A stretch of 15,491 bases of DNA from an uncultured Desulfobulbaceae bacterium (GTDB taxonomy: Bacteria; Desulfobacterota; Desulfobulbia; Desulfobulbales; BM004): assembly GCA_947258675.1 (NCBI GenBank), contig CAMYJP010000050.1, positions 1-15,491 on the forward strand, in the 5' to 3' direction. Positions 7,955 to 14,033 of the stretch are shown in pieces. Made by a program: the position numbers and the translations under genes. A model generated the notes under the pieces. It searched no databases. It saw only the letters and a program-made list of their open reading frames with translations, and was not told where the DNA came from. Position 1 is the stretch's first letter. Each line of letters opens with the position of its first letter.

Positions 7955-9121
7955 TTAATTCGTCTCTTCTTCGGATTCCTTTAATTCTTTTTCCTGATCT
8001 TTTAATAATTCTTCGTCGGTTTTATATTGCCTACCTTTTTCCTTGCCAAAACCGTAAACGTTTACCGGTGGCAGTTCGCCAAAGGTTTGGCTCGTGACTA
8101 TAACCAGATATTCTATTTCAAAATTTGGATCAGCATATTTTTTAAAATATTCTACATTATCATAGTCTATGGTAACATCGGCAGGTAGTGTAAGGCTACC
8201 AGGAGTTTTTCCAGGTCCTCCTAAAACAAGCAATAAGCGATCATTCTTATGAAAGATTTGGACATTACTGAACGCTGCATCCACAGCATACACTCTTCCC
8301 TCTCTGTCTATAGCAATGCCACGAGGCCTGGAAAATTGCCCCGGATTCCGGCCGGACTGGCCGATTTTTCCAAGATAATGACCATCTCGGTCATATTTGA
8401 TTATCTGCATTCTACCGGCATCCATTACATAGAGTGTGCCTTCCTTATTGAATGCGATATTGGTCGGCAGACCCAGACGTTCATGAGGTTCCCCTTTCCT
8501 GCCAATTGAGTCGATTTGGGTGCCGCTTTTAATATCAAAGACCTTGATTTCTCTATTTTCTCGATCGGCAACATATAATAGGTCTTCAAATACATGGGCA
8601 TCCACCGGTTTCCATTTCTTGATTGAACCGAAGGCCTTTACATAAAAATCGTTTTTGTCATATCCTACGACCTGGCCTCTGACCGGGTCTGCCACGTATT
8701 TATTGCCGTCTTTATCTATATCTATATTTATCGGTTGTAGAAGCTTGCCTAATCCCTTTGCCCCTTCCATCCTTCGGAATTGTTTATTCTTCAGATCAAA
8801 CAACATTACAGATTCATTAGTGTCGGCAACATATATTGACCCGTCGTAGACCTCTACACCGTAAGGTTTGTCGATTCTTCGCCCGACCTTTTTTGCCCCA
8901 GTGACAAAACTGTCAAAGGCGGTTATTTCTTTTTCTATATCGTAAGACCCGGTAAAACTTCTCAAAAATTGCAACCTGGGAAGTTCCGGCGGTTCGGGAT
9001 AGAAGACAGTTTCTTGCTGTTCAGTGGGTGGTTCAATTGTGGCACAACCAGAAATTACTAACAGAATCGAACAGATAAGTATCCATGCGAATTTAATAAA
9101 AAGTGCTGTGATGTTGTTCAT
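7955..9121 (-). CDS. NHL-repeat beta-propeller lipoprotein, first gene of the leftward block
   Basis: A 388-residue lipoprotein. The N-terminus is hydrophobic and ends in a lipobox VISGC with C26 as lipid site. A proline-rich linker (VFYPEPPELPRLQFLRSF, 39-56) precedes NHL blades from about 84 to 325 (KPYGVEVYDGSIYVADT, LPTNIAFNKEGTLYVMDA, RPRGIAIDREGRVYAVDA). The C-terminal 30 residues are charged and likely helical (DEELLKDQEKELKESEEE). The linker motif matches the one in the NHL lipoprotein at 3305-4369, so the two are probably distant paralogues framing the barrel and isomerase genes. The start is 74 nt downstream of a strong sigma-54 element (9210-9195); the ribosome-binding site is only GGAAA. 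Role by analogy: a surface or periplasmic scaffold for a secreted cytochrome, as for the OscD propeller in Geobacter. Binding partners cannot be read from sequence. Confidence 0.9.
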   Translation of the reverse strand: MNNITALFIKFAWILICSILLVISGCATIEPPTEQQETVFYPEPPELPRLQFLRSFTGSYDIEKEITAFDSFVTGAKKVGRRIDKPYGVEVYDGSIYVADTNESVMLFDLKNKQFRRMEGAKGLGKLLQPINIDIDKDGNKYVADPVRGQVVGYDKNDFYVKAFGSIKKWKPVDAHVFEDLLYVADRENREIKVFDIKSGTQIDSIGRKGEPHERLGLPTNIAFNKEGTLYVMDAGRMQIIKYDRDGHYLGKIGQSGRNPGQFSRPRGIAIDREGRVYAVDAAFSNVQIFHKNDRLLLVLGGPGKTPGSLTLPADVTIDYDNVEYFKKYADPNFEIEYLVIVTSQTFGELPPVNVYGFGKEKGRQYKTDEELLKDQEKELKESEEETN

Positions 9122-9194
9122 TGTCTGTTTCCATATTAACTGAATTGGATGATAAATGTTTCAGGTGAATGTGCCGAGTATAAGATGAACTCTA

Positions 9195-9210
9195 TGCAGG
9201 TTTAATGCCA
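9195..9210 (-). promoter_or_regulatory. Sigma-54 promoter of the leftward operon
   Basis: On the minus strand the site reads TGGCATTAAACCTGCA. GG (-24) and GC (-12) are both present with the correct 10-nt spacing, and TGGCAT and TGCA match the consensus TGGCAC-N5-TTGCA at nearly all informative positions. Transcription would begin near 9184 and give a leader of about 60 nt before the NHL lipoprotein ATG at 9121. Confidence 0.75.
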
Positions 9211-9311
9211 AAAAACATTCTTATTGATTAGAAGAGTCGCCTCTACAAATAAATATAGAATAACAACAAGTAAGCCAATAGCCTCTTCTGGTACTATTTT
9301 TTTGGTTAAGG

Positions 9312-9338
9312 ATTATCGTGTTATGATGATAATTTTTT
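9312..9338 (+). terminator. AT-rich stem-loop followed by a T run, role unclear
   Basis: ATTATCGT (9312-9319) pairs with ATGATAAT (9326-9333) over a 6-nt loop, with one G-U pair, and runs into T6 (9333-9338). The shape is terminator-like on the plus strand, but no plus-strand gene precedes it. It could block stray transcription into the tetraheme gene, or be an operator dyad. Confidence 0.25.
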
Positions 9339-9477
9339 GAAAACACCCTAACGATTACTCTCTTGTATTAAGAAAATTTGTAACTGGAACATCCTGATTG
9401 ATTGGCAATCATACTGTAAAATAAAACGATTTGCAAAGTCTTAAAGGTTCTGTTTTTGTATATGCATTGTAGTTTTA

Positions 9478-9499
9478 TGTCCTGCCAATTAGCAAGACA
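9478..9499. promoter_or_regulatory. 22-bp dyad, candidate activator-binding site
   Basis: Half-sites TGTCCTGC (9478-9485) and GCAAGACA (9492-9499) are reverse complements at seven of eight positions, around a 6-nt spacer CAATTA. Size and symmetry suit a dimeric Fis-type helix-turn-helix such as that of the regulator at 100-1527. It lies about 270 nt behind the leftward promoter and 450 nt behind the rightward one, within reach of both. I found no clear second copy. Confidence 0.4.
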
Positions 9500-9948
9500 A
9501 TGAATGCTTATTCAGTGTTCTGGCGTCCAGACTGGTTTCAACTATCTTGTATGATTTATAGTATTTTTAAAGGAACCATTTCTCTAGGAAACTAAATGCA
9601 AAAAGCTGGTTTGCAATCACAATCCGATTATATCTCACAAATCGTATAATTTCTAAAGGGTATGTGATTTTCTGTAACTCGGGATTGTAAATTAAACAAT
9701 TTTATGTCACGATGGCAATGAATTATCATTCAGCAATTCGGATACTAATACTCAAGGGGGAACTTCTTTATAATTTTCTATTCTATTTCAAAGCTCCTCG
9801 ATAACGCGAGTTGTGAAATAGTGGGGTGATTTGGCATTCAAATATGGGTTATATCCCCCCAAAGAAATTGAATAGCTTGGTTCTTCTGGTGAGGGTTTTT
9901 TTTTATAACTTGTTGAAATTATTTATTTTGTTGTTTGTGCTCTCGGCT

Positions 9949-9964
9949 TGGCATGGTATATGCT
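9949..9964 (+). promoter_or_regulatory. Sigma-54 promoter of the tetraheme cytochrome gene
   Basis: The site reads TGGCATGGTATATGCT. GG at 9950-9951 and GC at 9962-9963 have the exact spacing of the -24/-12 consensus, and TGGCATG matches the -24 box in six of seven positions. Transcription would begin near 9975, giving a leader of about 90 nt. Confidence 0.78.
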
Positions 9965-10024
9965 AAATGTAGGGCAAGATGTGAGTAAAACAAATGTTAC
10001 ACTGGGGAACAGACAAAAGAAAGA

Positions 10025-10056
10025 AGTAAAAAAGGAAAAAGAAAGTAAAAAAGGAG
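10025..10056 (+). promoter_or_regulatory. A-rich leader with duplicated Shine-Dalgarno element
   Basis: The 12-mer AGTAAAAAAGGA occurs at 10025-10036 and again at 10044-10055. The second copy extends to AAGGAG (10051-10056), seven nt before ATG 10064, and is the working ribosome-binding site. The leader is nearly free of C and T and should be unstructured, which suits heavy translation. The upstream copy may serve as a ribosome standby site (inference). Confidence 0.6.
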
Positions 10057-10063
10057 AACAAAG

Positions 10064-10828
10064 ATGAAAAAGCTACTAGTAACGAGTATTGCAATTGGTG
10101 TTGGAGCTTTGCTATTATCCTCCGGTTCAGCTAGCGCTTCGACAAACGGTGGTGGTATTGTGGGCACGCTGCATGATCTGTCTTCAACAGGCGCAGCTAA
10201 TGCCTTTGGTGTGGGGACCACGCTTGATCCGCAGGACAGGATCTGTATTTACTGTCACGCCCCGCATAACACTGTAATGCCTTCAGGAGCGGCAGGTGAG
10301 TATCTGCCTCTGTGGAACCGCGCCACGATTCCTACTACTGCTACATTCAGTATGTATGACAATGGCGACGGTGATCCTGCCGACGTAAGCCATATGCTGA
10401 ATGCGGATCTTACCGGCGCGGACGTTGCCTATGTTTCCAAGCTCTGCTTGAGCTGTCATGATGGTTCCCTGGCCCTCAATGCTTATGGTACACCTGCTCA
10501 GGGTGCCTCCGCCGCTACGGGTTCTCCCGCAGTATTTATGCCGGCTGGCCGCTACACCATCGGTGCGGTGACCGCGGGTGATCGTGACCTCTCCAACCAT
10601 CATCCGATCGGCTTCAACTATCTTGAAGTAGCTGCTCTTGACGATGAGATCGCAGCTGCAACTGATCCAATCGGTGTTTACGCCATTGGCGACCTGCTGT
10701 ATGGCGATAAGATGGAATGTATCACCTGTCACGATGTTCATAACACCAAGAATACCGGCGACAAATTCGTATGGGAAAGCAACAACCAAAGTGCATTCTG
10801 TTGTGCTTGCCATCTCAAGTGTGAATAA
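10064..10828 (+). CDS. Secreted tetraheme c-type cytochrome, candidate nanowire subunit
   Basis: A 254-residue exported cytochrome. The signal peptide (1-25) ends SASA; no lipobox, so the mature protein of about 229 residues is soluble or polymerises outside the cell. Four CXXCH motifs start at C61, C128, C219 and C246 (proximal H65, H132, H223, H250). Further histidines H37, H68, H110, H179, H180 and H226 could supply distal ligands; two more than a single bis-His tetraheme unit needs. Heme number and size match OmcE, the tetraheme filament cytochrome of Geobacter, so a filament role is a reasonable inference, not a demonstrated one. Two extra cysteines, C247 and C253, flank the last heme. 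Its sequence looks more GC-rich with a more biased codon set (GGT, CTG, ATC, AAC) than its neighbours, which with the strong ribosome-binding site, sigma-54 promoter and own terminator suggests a highly expressed single-gene unit. It is divergent from the assembly-like operon. Confidence 0.92.
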   Translation: MKKLLVTSIAIGVGALLLSSGSASASTNGGGIVGTLHDLSSTGAANAFGVGTTLDPQDRICIYCHAPHNTVMPSGAAGEYLPLWNRATIPTTATFSMYDNGDGDPADVSHMLNADLTGADVAYVSKLCLSCHDGSLALNAYGTPAQGASAATGSPAVFMPAGRYTIGAVTAGDRDLSNHHPIGFNYLEVAALDDEIAAATDPIGVYAIGDLLYGDKMECITCHDVHNTKNTGDKFVWESNNQSAFCCACHLKCE

Positions 10829-10852
10829 TTTATCCACTTGATCTGAATTGAC

Positions 10853-10888
10853 AAAAAAGGGTCGTCCCACAAGGGATGGCCCTTTTTT
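10853..10888 (+). terminator. Strong intrinsic terminator after the tetraheme cytochrome
   Basis: AAAAAAGGGTCGTCCC (10853-10868) pairs over all 16 positions, with two G-U pairs, with 10873-10888 around an ACAA loop, ending in T6. It starts 24 nt after the stop codon. The A6/T6 ends make it able to work in both directions. Confidence 0.9.
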
Positions 10889-11214
10889 GTATTGAAGAGC
10901 GAAGATTGAATGAAATGGTATAAAGCTGAAAGGGAGCGCTTGCTGGTTTCCGACAGTTGTTTTTGTGATTGCTAGAGCAATTAGATCCCAATTAGATCCC
11001 TTGATAACCGTTGAAGGTTCCAAGTTTACCACCCAAGCACCCTGCAAAGATGAGCATAAAGAGGAGTTTTAAAAAAGCAAGGGCTACTTATTAAAACAAT
11101 CCCTGAACTATTAAACTCGGAACCACTGAATGCTCCCTGTTTGCGGGACTTTAATTTTTTAAACCTTCCTGTATTTGAGTAAATTGATTATTTTGTGGGT
11201 GAAATAACCGAACT
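10889..11214. other. 326-nt spacer without a recognisable gene
   Basis: Frames here are short and unremarkable. It contains an exact 11-nt tandem duplication (10979-11000) and a small TCCC/GGGA hairpin (11134-11148) followed after a few bases by a T-rich stretch. No sigma-54 element was found before the acyltransferase gene. Confidence 0.5.
10979..11000. repeat. Exact 11-nt tandem duplication
   Basis: AATTAGATCCC occurs twice head to tail (10979-10989 and 10990-11000) in non-coding DNA. Probably a local replication slippage product. Confidence 0.6.
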
Positions 11215-12330
11215 GTGCGACTTTTATTCAAAAAGTACAATTCTAGGATGAATATGGATAATGACACGAGTTTGGAAAATGGAAGATTGTTTTTTGCCGA
11301 TGTTATAAGAGCGGCGGCAATTCTTCTGGTGCTTCTTTTTCACTCGACAAATTTTTATATTGATCTGTTCAAAATGGACCAAGGCGGCTGGTTAATTGCT
11401 AATGCGGCCCGCTCCTTATCCTATTCCTGTGTGCCATTGTTTTTCATGCTCAGTGGTCTGCTGCTACTAAATCCTGAAAAAAGTGAGTCAATAGCTGTCT
11501 TTTTCAGCAAGCGGTTTGTCCGAGTTCTGGTCCCTTTCCTGTTCTGGGCGAGTGTTGGGCTTGCATATCTGATGTATATTGAGGGTAATATCTTTTCCGG
11601 ATTTAAAATTCTGCAGATGGCCCTTAATGGCCCGGTGTTCGACCACTTATGGTTTGTATATATCTTGTTAGGCCTTTATTTTGCCACCCCTGTTCTGCGG
11701 GTTTACGCCCGTCATGCAGATAAAGCCAATTTGGTCTATTTCCTGATCGTGTGGTTTGTCGGAGTTGGTGTCCTCCCGCTGCTGGATGTTTATCATTTGA
11801 AGGTAGGGATCAAACTTCTCGTGGATACTTCATTCATTGGCTATTTTATTGCTGGTTATTATTTGAAAAATATTCGTTTAAATTCCCTACAGATTTGGAT
11901 TGCATTATTCCTTTTTTCAGCCGCTTTCGGCTTTACTGTGTATATGACTTATTTTTTAACAGCAAAGGCGGGAGGAAACCTGAATCAGTTTTATTGGCAG
12001 AACACAAGGCCTAATGTTATCATCATGGCTTTTTCAGTGTTCCTGATTCTGCGCTCTTTGCCTTATGAGCATTATTTCCGGCGATTTTTGTTTCTAAAGA
12101 GGATGATAAACTACACGGCTCAGATCAGTTATGGATTATATCTCGTGCATTATTATCTCATAGTTGCTCTTTTCAGAGGGGATTTTGGATTTAAAATTCA
12201 AACCTTAGGAGGGAGCTTCCTGCATCCAGCAATAGGAATTTCACTGACATTTCTTATCACGACTGTTCTCTCTTTTGCGTTAGTTGGTATCTTGAGAAGG
12301 GTGCCTGTGGTGAGGGCAGTTGTTGGATGA
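11215..12330 (+). CDS. Acyltransferase-3 family membrane protein (glycan O-acyltransferase)
   Basis: An integral inner-membrane protein of up to 371 residues with about ten hydrophobic segments. It carries family signatures of acyltransferase 3 (OafA/WecH type): IRAAAILLVLLFH (31-43) with the conserved Arg and likely catalytic His H43, VPLFFMLSGLLLL (73-85), FVRVLVPFLFW (101-111), HLWFVYILLGLYFATPVLR (144-162) and ISYGLYLVHYYLI near the C-terminus. Such enzymes move acetyl or other acyl groups onto sugars of surface polysaccharides. The GTG at 11215 has only a poor ribosome-binding site. ATG 11248 or 11254 (residues 12 and 14) leave a more usual short cytoplasmic N-terminus, with an AGG just before them, and one of these may be the real start. 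It converges on the glycosyltransferase gene with an 11-nt gap. The acceptor sugar cannot be told; no link to the cytochrome system is evident. Confidence 0.88.
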   Translation: MRLLFKKYNSRMNMDNDTSLENGRLFFADVIRAAAILLVLLFHSTNFYIDLFKMDQGGWLIANAARSLSYSCVPLFFMLSGLLLLNPEKSESIAVFFSKRFVRVLVPFLFWASVGLAYLMYIEGNIFSGFKILQMALNGPVFDHLWFVYILLGLYFATPVLRVYARHADKANLVYFLIVWFVGVGVLPLLDVYHLKVGIKLLVDTSFIGYFIAGYYLKNIRLNSLQIWIALFLFSAAFGFTVYMTYFLTAKAGGNLNQFYWQNTRPNVIIMAFSVFLILRSLPYEHYFRRFLFLKRMINYTAQISYGLYLVHYYLIVALFRGDFGFKIQTLGGSFLHPAIGISLTFLITTVLSFALVGILRRVPVVRAVVG

Positions 12331-12341
12331 AAAAACAGGGG

Positions 12342-13970
12342 TCAGAATTCTGGTTCCTCTTTCCTCTCCATTACTTCTATCCAATAAGGCGAGCGGGGAG
12401 GCCATGGAATATTATCCGGCTGCCAATGATACAGGGTGGTGTCACCGAATATGTCTATGAGGCCGACACGTGTGTAATGTTCGGCACCATATTTTTTATA
12501 CCAATCAAAGAGCAGAGTGGGTGAATTTTCAGTCTGCAGCCAAGAGTATTTAATCCGCACAAAAATAAGGAATTTGGGGCTGATCTCCTCCACCTCTCTG
12601 ATCATTTCCTGCTGCATCTCTGCTGCAAATGCATGGTCTTCCATAAGGGCGTACATGTATATATAGCCGGTTGCCGAGCGTCTTTGAGAGTAAAAGTAGA
12701 TCTGAGGTTCCGAACCGATAACCGCAATCCGGTCGTCAACTTTTGAATGCTCCCGGATGTATCGACTGATTTCCAGAGACTCAGGAAATGGATTGGGCCA
12801 GTATGTTACCCGGGAGGCCTGAACAGGAGATAGTTGGAATAAAAAGGTGCGCTGCTGATAGACAGTAGCAGCCAGGAAGATGGTTATCATGGCTAATGGC
12901 AGACCATTACGTACAAACCGATTGTAATTCTTTAACAGAGTATCGGTGATGGTGCTGGTTGCAATGCCGGCAAGCATCGCTGCTACAGGCAGCGTGAAAA
13001 TAAAATAATGGGGCCGGAAGTAAAACCCTGGACATGTCGCCAGAAAGGAGAACGTGGCAAAAAGCAGAAGAAAAGGCGCCTGTTTTCTGAGGGTACTGTC
13101 CCAGAAAATGGCGGGAATTCCCAGGACTGCAAGGACCCAGATCAACGGCGCTGCACCGGTAATTGCTATGACCTGGTTTTTTAACTGGACAAAGGCGGCA
13201 CCATAAGAAACCAGGGTGGTATAGGCCCTGGCATAGTCAACGGTCCAGAACCAGAAATTAGTGAATACTCCTGCCTGCCATAAAATAAGACACGTAAGAC
13301 CATACGGCAGCAATGCTCCAAGGAGAAAAAAAACGCACTTTTGCGTTAAATGACCCATTTTAGCCGTGTCTGATCGCCAATGATAGAACAGGATATAAAA
13401 AACGCCCATGGCGATAAATACGGCGCCATGTTGCTTTATGATAAATCCAATGCCAAGCAGAACTCCGCTGCCAAGAAGAAGCCAGGGAAGATTTTTTTTC
13501 ACTCCCTTGTCAAGCAGCAAAAGTCCACCGATTGCCGGCAAAACCACGAAGTGCTCTGCATTGGCAAATACTCCCTGTACTGCCTGACCAACTGAAAGAG
13601 CAGAAAAGAATGCCGCCGCTGCCACACCTGCCAACGGTCCGGCTATCCGTTTAGTCAGGAAGAATAGCAGGGTTATAGTGGATATGTTGATAAACAGCAG
13701 GCCGAGATGAATTGCCTTGTCGGTTTGGCCGAAGATTTTTAAGATACCAGCATATGCTGCATAGATACCGGGCAGTTTCATATTATAGAGCCCTTGATAC
13801 GGTGGAATGCCCTGAAGAATCAGCTGACCTCCATAGGCATATTCACCCTCATCCCTTTCAAGCGGAACATTTAGCAGATTAAAGCGTAACACAATGGTCA
13901 GCAAGACGATGACCAGCAGTATCCACAATGTTGCCTGACGGGAAAGCTGATAATTATTTTGGTTTTGCAT
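12342..13970 (-). CDS. PMT/ArnT-like membrane glycosyltransferase (GT39/GT83 type)
   Basis: A 542-residue polytopic inner-membrane enzyme expected to use a polyprenyl-phosphate sugar and add it to a lipid, glycan or protein on the periplasmic face. After a first membrane helix (13-29), the first periplasmic loop holds the catalytic-type acidic motif ERDEGEYAYGGQLILQG (38-54, D40/E41) and PPYQGLYNMKLPG (56-68), hallmarks of the PMT_2 superfamily. About ten further hydrophobic segments follow, with RPHYFIFTLP at 319-328. A soluble C-terminal domain runs from about 385 to 542 (SRYIREHSKVDDRIAVIG, FYSQRRSATGYIY). The ribosome-binding site before ATG is weak. The TPR gene ends 63 nt upstream on the same strand, so the two are probably co-transcribed. 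Donor and acceptor are unknown. Confidence 0.88.
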   Translation of the reverse strand: MQNQNNYQLSRQATLWILLVIVLLTIVLRFNLLNVPLERDEGEYAYGGQLILQGIPPYQGLYNMKLPGIYAAYAGILKIFGQTDKAIHLGLLFINISTITLLFFLTKRIAGPLAGVAAAAFFSALSVGQAVQGVFANAEHFVVLPAIGGLLLLDKGVKKNLPWLLLGSGVLLGIGFIIKQHGAVFIAMGVFYILFYHWRSDTAKMGHLTQKCVFFLLGALLPYGLTCLILWQAGVFTNFWFWTVDYARAYTTLVSYGAAFVQLKNQVIAITGAAPLIWVLAVLGIPAIFWDSTLRKQAPFLLLFATFSFLATCPGFYFRPHYFIFTLPVAAMLAGIATSTITDTLLKNYNRFVRNGLPLAMITIFLAATVYQQRTFLFQLSPVQASRVTYWPNPFPESLEISRYIREHSKVDDRIAVIGSEPQIYFYSQRRSATGYIYMYALMEDHAFAAEMQQEMIREVEEISPKFLIFVRIKYSWLQTENSPTLLFDWYKKYGAEHYTRVGLIDIFGDTTLYHWQPDNIPWPPRSPYWIEVMERKEEPEF

Positions 13971-14033
13971 TTCAGGTATATAAAAAGTGTTTATTAAATT
14001 TATTTGTCTGGACCGCTGTAGCAGTTCAAATTC

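Larger units (their letters stand above)
9122..10063. other. 942-nt divergent control region without a gene
   Basis: AT-rich and stop-rich in all frames. I find no coding frame above about 30 residues, no tRNA and no GEMM-type riboswitch core. It holds two outward-facing sigma-54 promoters, a 22-bp dyad at 9478-9499, a stem-loop at 9312-9338 and an A-rich leader before the tetraheme gene. The large distance between the promoters (739 nt) fits activator binding at a distance, as sigma-54 systems use. Confidence 0.7.

Noticed and set aside
9403..9418. Sigma-54-like TGGCAATCATACTGTA
   Set aside because: The -12 half has GT rather than GC, and better elements exist on both sides.
9832..9847. Second TGGCAT box upstream of the tetraheme gene
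   Set aside because: No GC at the -12 position; only the element at 9949-9964 fits.
9965..10063. GEMM-type cyclic dinucleotide riboswitch, often found before cytochrome genes
   Set aside because: The leader is an unstructured A/G tract with no riboswitch core or paired arms.
10283..11047. Long minus-strand frame opposite the tetraheme cytochrome
   Set aside because: It is antisense to an unmistakable cytochrome with signal peptide and four heme motifs, and crosses its terminator.
12334..12353. GGGGTCAGAATTCTGG segment as a REP-like mobile remnant
   Set aside because: It resembles ends of REP-type elements only over a few bases and overlaps the stop codon of the glycosyltransferase; no second copy or transposase in the window.
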